Assembly: GCA_902801025.1 (NCBI GenBank)
Contig: CADCGZ010000002.1
Coordinates: 1 to 51,882 of the forward strand
Origin: an uncultured bacterium
GTDB lineage: Bacteria; Verrucomicrobiota; Kiritimatiellia; RFP12; UBA1067
DNA: 51,882 nt
Direction of reading: 5' to 3'
Positions 7,973 to 17,711 of the stretch are shown here, piece by piece. How positions within the stretch are numbered: position 1 is the stretch's first letter; each line of letters starts with the position of its first letter. The translations under genes and the position numbers were made by a program. Under the pieces are notes generated by a model, which was not told the DNA's origin, ran no database searches, and saw only the letters and a list, made by a program, of their open reading frames with translations.

Positions 7973-9862
7973 TCAACGACGCTTCTTGTAGTAGTTCGGC
8001 GCAACGTCGGCCTTGCCGTCAGAGTAGCGGTAGACGCGCTGGATGGCGTAGCCGCCGCCCGAGCCCTTCCCTGTCTTGATGGCATGGCCCTGTCCGTTGA
8101 CAATCGCGTTAATGCCGACGAGCGGACCGTCTCCGTTCGCGATCTCGACGGTGCAGGCGTTCTCGATGACTACGCCGGGAGCGTCGGGCACCTCGATTGC
8201 ATCGTCAAGGAAGACGCTGTTCCCGTTCGTATTGATGAAGACATCGTAAACGCCAAGCCCGACCGCGTAGTGGCGCTTCACGCCCTCCGCGACCTTGTAG
8301 GCGGCATACCCCTTCTTCTTCCCACCGTGCGACATCCACGTCGCGTTGCCCGGCGGATCGTAGCATTTCTCGTTCTGCAGGAAGAAAACTTTGCCGTCCT
8401 CGCCGTTCCAGAGGACGTCATGCTCCTGGAAGTGCTCGACGAAAAGCCCGTAGCATGTCACGCCGTCGCCATTGACGACGATTCCGTTTTTCGACTTGTT
8501 GACCGTCCAGCCAGTATGGTCGCCATGGTCCGCGCGCCATATCCACGTGTGGTCAACGACGACGTCGTTCGCATTGACCTCGAGGCAGACATCCGTCTTG
8601 CCTGGTTTGCCAGTCCCGCCTACGCGGTAGACGAGATCGACGAGGAAGATCGGATCGTCGACATGACGCCGTTCGGACTTCTTCACCCCAACGACGACAA
8701 AGCGCTTCGACGCACGCTCCGCATCGAAGATGAGCCCCGCGATCACGATTCCGTCAGCGTCCGCGCATTTAAGCGCCGCATCGCCGTTCTCCGGAACTAT
8801 CGTCGCCTCGCCAATGCCAAGGACTATTGTGCCTGGCTTCGCCACCTTTATGGGTTCGGCGACGCGGTAGATGCCAGGAGTGAAGAGGACGTTCTTTCCT
8901 GCGGCAAGCGCGGCGTTTATCGTCTTCGCCGTGTCCTTGCCTTCCTTCGCCACATGGAAGTCGCTCGCAAGGTCGAGGACCTTTCCCTCGCCCATTCCGC
9001 CGTTCGCCTTGCCATCGCCCCAGCTCACGCCCTTCGCGCCACGGCGAATCGCCGGCACGAACACCTTGAACGCGTTGCCGTCCACAAAGAGAAACGGCTT
9101 TTCGCGGACGACAGGCGTTTCACCAACGACAGTCGTGCAGCCGCCTGCGCGCCAGTTCGAGGAAACGCCTTCCACGCCAGTCGGCGCGCACTCGGAGAGC
9201 ATCTTCCCGCCGTCCTTGCTCTTCGCGGCGAAATCACCCTCGCATCCAACGATCACCTGGTTCCAGTTGATGCCGTAGATTCCGTCTCCGAAGATGTTGT
9301 TGCGGTAGAAATACTGCTGCTGCGAGTAGGAACCAGCCGGCTTCTCGAACACGCAGTCCGCCATGAATCCGCCGGATGCCCAGCCGTAGTACCAGTCGAA
9401 CACCGACTTGCGGAAGACATGGAGACGCCGCGCGGGAGCCGCCTGCGAAACAGCCCACTGGAAGTTGAAGTACGGATCGGCGTTGTTGTCGGTGTCTGCG
9501 ATAGAGACGTTCTCGATCCCCACCCAGAAGTTGCACGTCGCGTTGTTCTTGTCGAGCGCGGCAGGCGTCTTGACGTTGGCGAGCTTCACCTCGTCTGGCG
9601 TACGCCCGAGCCCGAGAACCTGGGTGTAGTAGCCGACGTTGAGCGTGTCCGCCTTCGTGTAGTCTCCGGGAAGGAAGAGGAACGCCTGTCGCTCAGGCCC
9701 GAACTGGCGGTGATGCTGCCGCTTGAAGACCGTCTCGACCGTCTCGGCGACTTTCTTCATGTCGTCGTCCGGGGAGAAGACGCGCACATTCGGTCCCAGC
9801 GCGGAAGCCTGCGACGGAGCTGCCGCGAGAGCAGCGGAAAAAAGCAGCATGGCGGTTGTCAT
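7973..9862 (-). CDS. Secreted right-handed beta-helix protein, GH55-like
   Basis: 629 aa with an N-terminal signal peptide. Stretches such as RWAVSQAAPARR-like FQWAVSQAAP, VREKPFLFVD, FTPGIYRV, DHTWIWRADHGDHTGW and GLFVEHFQEHDVLWNG match, from memory, a family of secreted beta-helix proteins often annotated 'coagulation factor 5/8 type' in Streptomyces, with a fold like GH55 beta-1,3-glucanases. Several 'pectate-lyase-3' type turns are present. Its ATG overlaps the GH81 stop, so it is translated from the same message. The context argues for beta-1,3-glucan breakdown, but the catalytic activity is inferred. Confidence 0.7.
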   Translation of the reverse strand: MTTAMLLFSAALAAAPSQASALGPNVRVFSPDDDMKKVAETVETVFKRQHHRQFGPERQAFLFLPGDYTKADTLNVGYYTQVLGLGRTPDEVKLANVKTPAALDKNNATCNFWVGIENVSIADTDNNADPYFNFQWAVSQAAPARRLHVFRKSVFDWYYGWASGGFMADCVFEKPAGSYSQQQYFYRNNIFGDGIYGINWNQVIVGCEGDFAAKSKDGGKMLSECAPTGVEGVSSNWRAGGCTTVVGETPVVREKPFLFVDGNAFKVFVPAIRRGAKGVSWGDGKANGGMGEGKVLDLASDFHVAKEGKDTAKTINAALAAGKNVLFTPGIYRVAEPIKVAKPGTIVLGIGEATIVPENGDAALKCADADGIVIAGLIFDAERASKRFVVVGVKKSERRHVDDPIFLVDLVYRVGGTGKPGKTDVCLEVNANDVVVDHTWIWRADHGDHTGWTVNKSKNGIVVNGDGVTCYGLFVEHFQEHDVLWNGEDGKVFFLQNEKCYDPPGNATWMSHGGKKKGYAAYKVAEGVKRHYAVGLGVYDVFINTNGNSVFLDDAIEVPDAPGVVIENACTVEIANGDGPLVGINAIVNGQGHAIKTGKGSGGGYAIQRVYRYSDGKADVAPNYYKKRR

Positions 9863-12800
9863 TTTTTGTCAGGTTTGTTTTGCGAGCCGTATACGGAAAG
9901 GGAAAAGAGGGAGATGCCGTAGCCAGTGTTGCGGCGCAGCCCCTTCACGCGGAGCTTCCTCGCGGCGGAGGGCTTAAGCTCGACAGTCTCGGTTCCACCC
10001 TTCCCTTCGCGCACACTTGCAGCCGTCGTCCACGTTTCGCCGTCCGCACTCACCGCTATGTCGTAGTCAGTTGCACGGGCGTTCTCCCATACGAGAACCG
10101 CACGCGTCACAGTGTAGACATCGCCGAGGTCGACCTCGATCCACTCGCCGTCCTTGTGCGCGCTTCCCCAGCGCGTCTTAGGGTCTCCGTCGACTGCGTT
10201 TTCCGCGCCAAGCCCCGCGTTCTCCTGAGAGGACGCCCTTGCGGCACGGCCCAGCGCGAGATCGATCTCGGACAGAGGCTTTGCGGAAACACGCATCGTC
10301 GCCTCCTTGCCGCCAAGCGAAATCGCAAGCTCGCCCTCGCCTGCGGCATCCGCAAAAAGGAGCCCGCCCTTCTTCAGCGAACAGAACGCGGGCTTGCGAA
10401 CGAGCTTCACGCCCTTCACCGGCATAGCGCCGCCGAACTGGTCTTTTGCGGACGGAGTCAGCTTGAAGCTGTGTCCGACGGCAAGCTCGACCGACTTGGG
10501 GCCAAGAGAGAACGACACGACCTCAAGCTTCTCCTCTGGCGCAGGAGCGGACACGTTCTTCTTTGGAACGGCTGCCGCGTCCCACACAGGAAGCACCGGC
10601 ACCGTCTGGCGTGCGCGCCCGCTTACGGAAAGAACCCCCGGCGCGGCGTCAAGGATGAAGAGCGTTGCGCCCTTCCCGTCGAAGAACCTAACCTTGCGCG
10701 GCGCATTGCCCGCGTTCCACGCCATGTACGTGCGCTTGCCGTCCTTCACAAAAGCGCGCGCCGCCGGGAAGTCGGCGCGAACGGAGAAGTCGAGCTCGCC
10801 CCACGAAAGGTGGCTGTGCGTAGCCCAGTAGGTGAGATGTCCCGTGTCGGCGTTCTTCACGACGCCGCGCCCCTCGCGCTCGAGCTTGTCGAATATCGCT
10901 GCGGCCTGCTCGGGATCGCTGCGCTGGAGGTAGCTGAGCACGACGTTCCCTAAAGAGGCGTTGCCGAGCTCTCCGTCCCAGCCGGACACGTGCTTCGAGC
11001 CCCACATCGTGTCGTAGTCCCATTTCGCGAACTTGAGGTCTTCGCTCAGGTAGTCGAGCGCTGGCGAGTTGGGCAGCCACTGGATGGAGTGCATCCACAC
11101 TGGGTCGCCGCTGAAGTAAGTCCACCAGCCGACGCCATGGCAAGTGAGGTTGGAGTTGTAGGGCTTCGTGTACTTCGCGTAGTCGATGTTCTTCTTGTCG
11201 CGGTCGAACCAGTACTCCGCCGTGCCGCGAGCCTCGCTGACGTAGCCGAAGATGCCGGCGTCGCGCATGGAGTCGTCTCCAAGGGCGAGCCCGAGCAGGT
11301 AGAGCCCGCCCCAGCCCTGCATCGCCTCGCTCGAGGACTCCTGTCCGTTGCCCGCGCCGTCGCCGATCCCGCCGGCGAACGAATGGCCCGCCCAAGGGTC
11401 GAACGTGCGGAAGAGCGGGAAGCGCTTGTCTGTGCGGTCCCAGTTCGCATAGTCCTTCGCGATGAGCTTAAGCATTCCGCCAAAGCGAGACTTGAAGTCT
11501 TCGTCAACGAGGCAGAGCAGCGCGCCAGACCACGTGAAGTATCCGTAGTGGAAATGGTGGTCGTTGAACGCATCGGAGTCGTAGCTCGTGTTCTCACCGA
11601 CGAGTCCGCCCCAGCGGGGGATGTAGGAGAAGTAGAACTTGTCCTCGCCCGGAGTCCACGTGAGCCAGTCCTCGAACTGGGCGCGCAGCCTTTCGCGCGC
11701 CTTCGCGAACGTCGCCGCGTCGCCGATTTCGCGCGCGGCCATCATCGCGCCGGCCATCTGGAAAAGCCCCTTCCCGCCCCAGTACGTGTCGCCGCCGAAA
11801 TTGCCGCGCGCCGCGTAGTCGGCGAGCAGACGGCGGAAGAGATCGGCGCGGTAGGGTGACTTTGCGGAATCTCCCTCGCACGGTGCGGCCCAGCATGGCA
11901 TCAGACCGGGAAAGTCGTAGACTATTGAGAGCGAGTTGCCGACTGCGATGCGCTGCTCGCCGCGCGGCGTGAGCCATGAGATTCCGTCAAGTGTCTTGAA
12001 CTGCGGCTTCGTCCTGTGGAGATGGTGCGGCTGAAAGCCCTGGAGCGCAATGGGATTCTTCGCCTTCCCAGTCAGGTCTTCCGTCTTGACGTTCCAGGTC
12101 GTGGTCAGCTCTGCCGTCTTCTCGTCGTACTTCCAGTCGACTCTCGTGGAGCGAATGATTGCCGTTGCGTACGGCGCGAGACGGGAGAAGTCGGCGCGCG
12201 AAGGGAGAAGCCCGATCACAACGTAGGAGCGCCCGTCCTCCCACACGCCGTAATGGTCGTCGCCAACCTTGAGGACATAGCCGCCCGCGGATTTCTCGAC
12301 GACTTCGCCCGGACCGTTCTCAGGAGTCACCGCCACCTTGACGCCGGAATACTCGATCCAGGTGAACGGGGAACCGTGGACGAGCGTGGTGCGCATGATC
12401 TTTGCGCCGTCGCGCAGGACCATCTCGACATCCCAGTCGTGCCAGCTTTCCACGAGCGTCGCATCCGGGTTGAACGCGCCCTTCGCGCCAACGACGACGG
12501 CACTGCGTTCCTTAACCTCGGTGCCGTCGTCGATCCAGTATGTCGGGAACGCGACGCGCACGCCTGACGCGCCGATTACGACCTTGGCGGGATAGCTCCA
12601 GAGGTTGCCGGTCCAGCGGCTCACGAGCGCGTCCGTCCACCAGTCGTTCGTCGGGAGGGGAAACGATTTCTTGTCGACGAGGTAGAGCGGGCGGTTCTGC
12701 ATGATGCGGCTCTGGTCTCCGCGGCGCACGACCTTCCCGTCCGCGCCGAACGTCCGCGCCTTGCTCCACGGGGTGTACGAGGCGTAGCTCGCATCACCCT

Positions 12801-12879
12801 CGCGCAGTATCTCCTGTGCGTACCCCGCCCAGGCCGCGGCCGAAAACGCCGCGACAGCTGTCAGAAAACGCGTCTTCAT
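9859..12879 (-). CDS. Secreted GH81 endo-beta-1,3-glucanase with discoidin-type domain
   Basis: 1006 aa. A signal peptide (about 1-21) is followed by a GH81 catalytic region to about residue 730. The family signatures are NDHHFHYGY near 439-447, with the catalytic Asp near 440, and GNGQESSSEAM near 510-520, with the catalytic Glu residues. A linker with an Ig-like segment precedes a C-terminal F5/8 type C (discoidin, CBM32-like) domain at about 870-1000. GH81 enzymes hydrolyse internal beta-1,3 bonds of laminarin, callose, curdlan or yeast glucan. Its ATG overlaps the GH78 stop. The first 40 bases of the signal region nearly repeat those of the GH78 gene. Confidence 0.92.
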   Translation of the reverse strand: MKTRFLTAVAAFSAAAWAGYAQEILREGDASYASYTPWSKARTFGADGKVVRRGDQSRIMQNRPLYLVDKKSFPLPTNDWWTDALVSRWTGNLWSYPAKVVIGASGVRVAFPTYWIDDGTEVKERSAVVVGAKGAFNPDATLVESWHDWDVEMVLRDGAKIMRTTLVHGSPFTWIEYSGVKVAVTPENGPGEVVEKSAGGYVLKVGDDHYGVWEDGRSYVVIGLLPSRADFSRLAPYATAIIRSTRVDWKYDEKTAELTTTWNVKTEDLTGKAKNPIALQGFQPHHLHRTKPQFKTLDGISWLTPRGEQRIAVGNSLSIVYDFPGLMPCWAAPCEGDSAKSPYRADLFRRLLADYAARGNFGGDTYWGGKGLFQMAGAMMAAREIGDAATFAKARERLRAQFEDWLTWTPGEDKFYFSYIPRWGGLVGENTSYDSDAFNDHHFHYGYFTWSGALLCLVDEDFKSRFGGMLKLIAKDYANWDRTDKRFPLFRTFDPWAGHSFAGGIGDGAGNGQESSSEAMQGWGGLYLLGLALGDDSMRDAGIFGYVSEARGTAEYWFDRDKKNIDYAKYTKPYNSNLTCHGVGWWTYFSGDPVWMHSIQWLPNSPALDYLSEDLKFAKWDYDTMWGSKHVSGWDGELGNASLGNVVLSYLQRSDPEQAAAIFDKLEREGRGVVKNADTGHLTYWATHSHLSWGELDFSVRADFPAARAFVKDGKRTYMAWNAGNAPRKVRFFDGKGATLFILDAAPGVLSVSGRARQTVPVLPVWDAAAVPKKNVSAPAPEEKLEVVSFSLGPKSVELAVGHSFKLTPSAKDQFGGAMPVKGVKLVRKPAFCSLKKGGLLFADAAGEGELAISLGGKEATMRVSAKPLSEIDLALGRAARASSQENAGLGAENAVDGDPKTRWGSAHKDGEWIEVDLGDVYTVTRAVLVWENARATDYDIAVSADGETWTTAASVREGKGGTETVELKPSAARKLRVKGLRRNTGYGISLFSLSVYGSQNKPDKK
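12832..12871 (-). repeat. Signal-peptide coding block shared with the GH78 gene (copy 1)
   Basis: 40 bp in the GH81 signal region; 39 of 40 bases match 14958-14997 in the GH78 gene. The similarity stops after the signal peptide. Confidence 0.85.
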
Positions 12880-15002
12880 AGGCTTGCACTTCCTTCAGGC
12901 GGTATCTCCACCGTTTCTCCTTTCCAGCGGAGGACACCCCTGCCGACACGGTTGCCGCGCACGGTCGCACGTCCGTCGCGCACCGACACATGGATGCTGC
13001 CGGATGGCGTTGGCACATTCCCCTCCATCCACTCGAGTCCGCCGAGATCCGGCTTCACGACATACTCCGCGAAGCCGGGAGCCGTCGGCTCCACCCCGAG
13101 GTAATACCTGCCGAGCAGATAGACAGGACTCGCTCCCCAGGCGTGGCAGAGCGACTTCCCGAAGCGGCGTCCGTACATCGCATAGTGCGCGTCGCCCTTC
13201 TCGTCGGGGTTGTACAGCTCCCAGAAGCTCGTCGCGCCGAGCCTGAGCATTCCGCCCCAGTACGCCTTCATCTCCTTCAGGACCTCCTTCTGCATCCCAA
13301 GCGAGCAGAGTGCCTCAAGCTCGTAGAAGCGCATGTACGGCGTCTGTATCTTCATGACGCCGTCGTTCAGCATCACGTTCTTAACGACGCTCGCCTTCTG
13401 CGCCTCGTCGAAGTAGCCGTAGAAGAGTCCGAACATGTTCGGATACCTCGTCACCATCGGATCGACCCTTCCGTCGTTGTATATCATGTGCATCAGCGCG
13501 CCCTTCCCGGCGTTCCAGTAGCGCGGCACGATCTCCGCGCGCAGCCTCTTCGCGCGCTCGAGGTACGACGCCGCGTCGTCCTTCGCGCCCACCTCGCGCG
13601 CGACTCCCGCAGTCGCCTCGAGCGCGCGCACGAGGAGCATCTGCTCGAAGCTCGTCACGCCTCCGTAGTTCGGCAGGGTCTTAGGCGCCCAGTCGATGAA
13701 CATCCAGTCGCCTTCGCAGTCCGCCGGACGCCCCGCGCCGTCGAGGCGCGACAGCGCGAAGTCCATCAGCGACTTCATGCGCGGATACACCTGGCGCGCG
13801 AACACGGGATCGCCCGAGTAAAGGCGGTACTTCTCCACCGCGTCGAACCAGTAGAACGTGTAGTCCATGATCCGGTTGAGGTGGCACTTCACCGGGCCCT
13901 TCCCTCGCAGCGTCCACAGCGTGTCGCGGCATCCGTCGTAGTCTCCGAAAACGTAGTAGTCCATCAGGAAGCTCTGCACCGCGTCGCCGCTCCACACCCA
14001 GTGGTCGCGCTTCACGCCCTCGATGAACACCTCTCGGCACGTGAGGTCGAGCGTATGCACGGAAACGTCCCAGATGCGGTTGAGCTCCTCGTCGCTGCAG
14101 CGGAACGACCCGCGCACAGGCATCGCCTTCGTCTCGAAGTCCATCGCGATTGAGCCGATCGTGACGTCGCCGCTCGCGCGCACCACGCCGACGTAGCGGA
14201 ACCCGTGCGCGATCGAGCGCCGGTACTCCTTCGTCTCCGAAAGCTCGAGCATCTCCCATCCGTCAAGAGCGCCGCCGTTCGTGTTCGCGAGCTCGACCGC
14301 CCTGAGCTCCGCCTCGCTCTCGGCGTAGATCACCTTCACGGCGCCGCTGCCCTTCACGTCGAGGAACTTCACGTATCCGTAGGTCTCCTCGCCGAAGTCG
14401 GCGGCGGCTATAGAGCCCTCCACTCCGGCTACCGGATGACACCATGCCGGCATCCTCTCGCGCGTCGGGAGCTTCGTGAGGCCCGGAGGAGTCTCGGGGT
14501 CGGTGAAGCGCGCAGACGAGTCGCACGGAACGTCCTCCGCCTTGTCCCACGTCGTCGTCCAGCCGACGTTCCATGAGGAGTCAGAGACGAGATGCGGTCC
14601 CTTTACCCACACGGACGGCGGACGCGCGTTGTTCTGAATCTTGATCTCGATGGATGTCGCGTTCTTCGGCAGGGTGAACTTTCCAAGCAGTGCGGAGCTC
14701 TCGGTGTAGCCGCCTTTGTCGTCCCACCAGCACACCGCGGCGTTTCCGTCGCAGCGCACCTCTAAAGGCTCGTCCGCGTCGAGCTTCACGTCTTTCCTAA
14801 ACAGCACGCGTGAATGCGGCTCGTAAAGCGGCCAGAACGGCGTGAGGCGCGAGCCCCACTGGAGCCTCTCGCTCTGCAGCCTGTTGCCCCACCAGATGCC
14901 GTAGTCGCCCGGATACCAGATCCAGCGCGCGCCATCAGCGGCGGCAGCGGCAGAAATGGCCGCGGCCGAAAACGCCGCGACAACTGTCAGAAAACGCTTC
15001 AT
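12876..15002 (-). CDS. Secreted GH78-type (alpha-L-rhamnosidase-like) glycosidase
   Basis: About 708 aa from the ATG at 15002; the frame opens earlier but the signal peptide MKRFLTVVAAF starts here, 8 bases after the preceding stop. The order is an N-terminal beta-sandwich carbohydrate-binding region, an (alpha/alpha)6 barrel with FRCSDEELNRIWDV, EGVKRDHWVWSGDA and TSFWELYNP, and a C-terminal beta domain. These fit bacterial GH78. In this copy the usual C-P-x-R-E/D loop is VKRDHW, so substrate preference may differ. It is the second gene of the operon and is coupled by 4 bases to GH81. Rhamnosidase activity is inferred. Confidence 0.8.
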   Translation of the reverse strand: MKRFLTVVAAFSAAAISAAAAADGARWIWYPGDYGIWWGNRLQSERLQWGSRLTPFWPLYEPHSRVLFRKDVKLDADEPLEVRCDGNAAVCWWDDKGGYTESSALLGKFTLPKNATSIEIKIQNNARPPSVWVKGPHLVSDSSWNVGWTTTWDKAEDVPCDSSARFTDPETPPGLTKLPTRERMPAWCHPVAGVEGSIAAADFGEETYGYVKFLDVKGSGAVKVIYAESEAELRAVELANTNGGALDGWEMLELSETKEYRRSIAHGFRYVGVVRASGDVTIGSIAMDFETKAMPVRGSFRCSDEELNRIWDVSVHTLDLTCREVFIEGVKRDHWVWSGDAVQSFLMDYYVFGDYDGCRDTLWTLRGKGPVKCHLNRIMDYTFYWFDAVEKYRLYSGDPVFARQVYPRMKSLMDFALSRLDGAGRPADCEGDWMFIDWAPKTLPNYGGVTSFEQMLLVRALEATAGVAREVGAKDDAASYLERAKRLRAEIVPRYWNAGKGALMHMIYNDGRVDPMVTRYPNMFGLFYGYFDEAQKASVVKNVMLNDGVMKIQTPYMRFYELEALCSLGMQKEVLKEMKAYWGGMLRLGATSFWELYNPDEKGDAHYAMYGRRFGKSLCHAWGASPVYLLGRYYLGVEPTAPGFAEYVVKPDLGGLEWMEGNVPTPSGSIHVSVRDGRATVRGNRVGRGVLRWKGETVEIPPEGSASL
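14958..14997 (-). repeat. Signal-peptide coding block shared with the GH81 gene (copy 2)
   Basis: 40 bp within the GH78 signal peptide, one base different from 12832-12871. Confidence 0.85.
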
Positions 15003-15010
15003 ACCAACCG

Positions 15011-17623
15011 TTACCTGACGAAGACCGCGAATCCGCTTCCACCGACAGTTACAGAACCTTCGCCGTCCACCCAGCTGGAGGTCTTGGTGTATGTGCCGCA
15101 CATCCGCGTACCGTTGATATAAAGCACAGCCGTCTTCAAGTTGTGCCCGTCAGTATAAATCATCTGCGTGCCATCGTCAGTCGCAAGGCTGAGCGATGCG
15201 ATCTGAACATCGCGCGTCAGACGAATCGCTCCATGCCCCGAAAGCTCCCACTTCGTGCGCTTCAGAGCAGACAAGCTGTCGGCGTCCTGCATCGCCGGGA
15301 GATGTGTCGCAGGAGAAACGGACTCGCCCGTCGGAACGCGCCAAGTAGGAGTATTGGCGTAGCGAAATACACTGTCAACCTTGACAATTGGATCTGCGCC
15401 AGCAGTTACAAGGCAGACCGTACCCGCAGCTGCAGGGGAGACATCATAGGCCGCGGCGTCATTAGCGTTCTGCATGCCGCCACCATTTGCCTCAATCGTT
15501 CCCGTAAAAGCCGTAAAGTCCGAGCCCGAGCCGTTGAGAGCGACCTTTACGCGGCCACCGCTGCCGGGGCCGAAGCCGCCGTTAGAACCGCCATTAGCGT
15601 CAATGGAGCCAGCGCCCGCGAGCGAAGCGGCGGTGATGTTTACCGAACCGCCAGAGCCAGCCCCGCCGACAACCTCCGAACCCCAGATGGGATACCCGAA
15701 GCCGCGCGAGCAGATGACGCCGTCCACGGTCAGCTCGCCGCCGACGGCGAGCTTGATGATGCCGCCACCGCCGTATTTGGAATCGTCGCCGTGTCCGCCC
15801 GAGCCGTAGGAAAGCGGATTGAGGATCGATCCGTAGGAGACGAAGCCAGTCGTGTTGGTGATATGTCCACCCTCGCCAGCGAACGAGCCGCCCGCAGTGC
15901 GGAGATAGCCGGGGCCGTGGTCGGCCGTGTAGCCGCGCGGGGCACCGTCGTTGTCGTTGTAGTTCGCGCTGGTGCCTGCAACGATGCGGGCATTAGTGCC
16001 GACGGTCAGTGCGCCGCCAACGGAAACGTTAACCATCTGCGTCGGTTCGTTCGCAGGACCACCGTGAGTCCACGTGCCGGCGTCGAAAACCACATCACCA
16101 GTCACCGTGAGAGGAGCGGACGCAGTCGTGTGGAAGAAGACCTGGTGCTTCGGGTCGGCGAAATCGGCAAACTGCACCCAGCCCGCGACGGTGTCGGTGC
16201 CGGTTTCGGGATACCAGTCAAGGCGAACATTGTAGAAACGGTCAAAGACGAGCACCGTCTCGCTCGCGGTGGGAACGTGTCCAAGCGACCAGTTGCCGTC
16301 GACGCGCGAATCGGTCGAGACTGCACCAGTCCAAACGTTCGTCGGAGAGCCGGGCAGCATCATGGAATAGACAGTTGCCGGGGACGGGCTCGCCCAGACC
16401 GCATCGGTTTCATTCGTTGCGACAAGGCGGTAGTGATATAGCGCACCAGGGACAAGCGCAAGCGTCGCGGAAACGTCTCCAACCGTCGCCGCACCGAGGT
16501 CAAGGGTGTTCTCCCATCCAGTAAGAGAGCGGCCCTGGTCGGTGCGACCCCACACAGCTACAAGACCATAGTCGGAACTCCCTGCACTCTCGACAGTCGC
16601 GGAAAGCGTCGCCGTCGTGTCGGAAGTCAGCGTCGCCGTCGCGATACCGCCAGCAAAGGCGAACGCGTCAGCCGCCTTGGGCGTGAGGTAGAAGTCCGCG
16701 TAGTTGGAGTCGCCGTTGATCGCCTCGCCGTGATCTTCCACAGTGAAAAATTCGATAAATGTGTCCTTGTCGATGACTTCGCCGTTGTAGCGGAACTTCG
16801 GCGTCGTCGCGCTCGAGCCAAAGGTCTTGGCGTAGATGTCGTCGACGGTCTTGAAGCCGGACTTGATCGTGAACTTAGACGTCGAGCCTACGGGAACGTT
16901 GATGTAGGTTCCGCCCGACTGCCAGAAGCCGTCGAAGCCATCTGTCCTTAAGATGAGATTCGGACCGTTGAACGTGACGGCCGAATAGGCCTGCTGGGGC
17001 GAGAAGATGTTGGCGTTGATCGTGCCTGTGCCGGTGTAGACGTTGCCGTTTTTGGCCTGGAACTCGTTCCCAATGTAGAGCGTGCCGCCGGCCATCTCCT
17101 GGTACATGTCCGAGGCGTCGGCACTGACCGTGCCGGCGACCTCATAGGTGACGCCGGTCCCGATGACGACGCGGGCGCTGGCTGCTGACCTCGTTAGCTG
17201 GTTGCAGAGCAGCTGTCCGCCGTTGCGGAGGATGAGTGTGCCGTCCAGTCGGACCTGATCTGGATTGGCCGCGTTGTTCTTGTAGTCCATCGTGCCACCG
17301 TCGACAATGACCGTTCCATGGAAGAAAGGCCAGGCGCCGCCGTTCTGCAGGAGTGTCGCACCGCCGGAGACGGTGAGCGTGGTGCCTGCCTGCGTGATGA
17401 GGTCGCCGCCGGGGACATAGGTGACTACTACACCGCTGCCATCAATCACGACATTGTCGCCGTTGAGAGTATTACCGGGACTGGAAGTGGCTGCCGCGCC
17501 ATCATAGTTCCAGTTTCCTGCAGTGAACCAGAGACCATCTCCGTTCGCGCCGGTCCATGTATATGTACCGGCTATAAGATGTCCCGCCATTGCGGCGATT
17601 GCGATTGTGACGAGTTTTTTCAT
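15011..17623 (-). CDS. Large secreted Gly/Thr/Ser-rich surface protein
   Basis: 870 aa with a signal peptide of about 18 residues. It starts TYTWTGANGDGLWFTAGNWN, a pattern seen at the start of many PVC autotransporter-like proteins, and continues as beta-strand-rich, Gly/Asn/Thr-rich sequence with adhesin-like stretches (TVSGGATLLQNGG, GGAGSGGSVNI). Two Fn3-like segments lie in the middle (about 310-425). No autotransporter barrel is visible; the end SVTVGGSGFAVFVR may be a sorting or capping segment. It has a Shine-Dalgarno sequence and a TACAAT -10 box (17647-17652), and heads the operon that continues with GH78. Its role, perhaps polysaccharide capture or adhesion, is inferred. Confidence 0.65.
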   Translation of the reverse strand: MKKLVTIAIAAMAGHLIAGTYTWTGANGDGLWFTAGNWNYDGAAATSSPGNTLNGDNVVIDGSGVVVTYVPGGDLITQAGTTLTVSGGATLLQNGGAWPFFHGTVIVDGGTMDYKNNAANPDQVRLDGTLILRNGGQLLCNQLTRSAASARVVIGTGVTYEVAGTVSADASDMYQEMAGGTLYIGNEFQAKNGNVYTGTGTINANIFSPQQAYSAVTFNGPNLILRTDGFDGFWQSGGTYINVPVGSTSKFTIKSGFKTVDDIYAKTFGSSATTPKFRYNGEVIDKDTFIEFFTVEDHGEAINGDSNYADFYLTPKAADAFAFAGGIATATLTSDTTATLSATVESAGSSDYGLVAVWGRTDQGRSLTGWENTLDLGAATVGDVSATLALVPGALYHYRLVATNETDAVWASPSPATVYSMMLPGSPTNVWTGAVSTDSRVDGNWSLGHVPTASETVLVFDRFYNVRLDWYPETGTDTVAGWVQFADFADPKHQVFFHTTASAPLTVTGDVVFDAGTWTHGGPANEPTQMVNVSVGGALTVGTNARIVAGTSANYNDNDGAPRGYTADHGPGYLRTAGGSFAGEGGHITNTTGFVSYGSILNPLSYGSGGHGDDSKYGGGGIIKLAVGGELTVDGVICSRGFGYPIWGSEVVGGAGSGGSVNITAASLAGAGSIDANGGSNGGFGPGSGGRVKVALNGSGSDFTAFTGTIEANGGGMQNANDAAAYDVSPAAAGTVCLVTAGADPIVKVDSVFRYANTPTWRVPTGESVSPATHLPAMQDADSLSALKRTKWELSGHGAIRLTRDVQIASLSLATDDGTQMIYTDGHNLKTAVLYINGTRMCGTYTKTSSWVDGEGSVTVGGSGFAVFVR

Positions 17624-17646
17624 GGCTTTCCCTTTCTGGTGGCGCT

Positions 17647-17652
17647 ATTGTA
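17647..17652 (-). promoter_or_regulatory. -10 box of the surface protein-GH78-GH81 operon
   Basis: TACAAT on the minus strand, 23 nt before the ATG at 17623, with AAAGGGAAAG as ribosome site between. The -35 is unclear. Confidence 0.45.
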
Positions 17653-17711
17653 GCATAAACGACGGTTTTGCAGATATCTATTCAAGCACAAAAAATGTGC
17701 CTTTTTGCGTC

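Noticed and set aside
7664-9922. A 752-codon open frame on the plus strand opposite the beta-helix gene
   Set aside because: High GC leaves long antisense frames open. Its translation has no recognisable domain, while the minus strand encodes a clear secreted protein with coupled neighbours.
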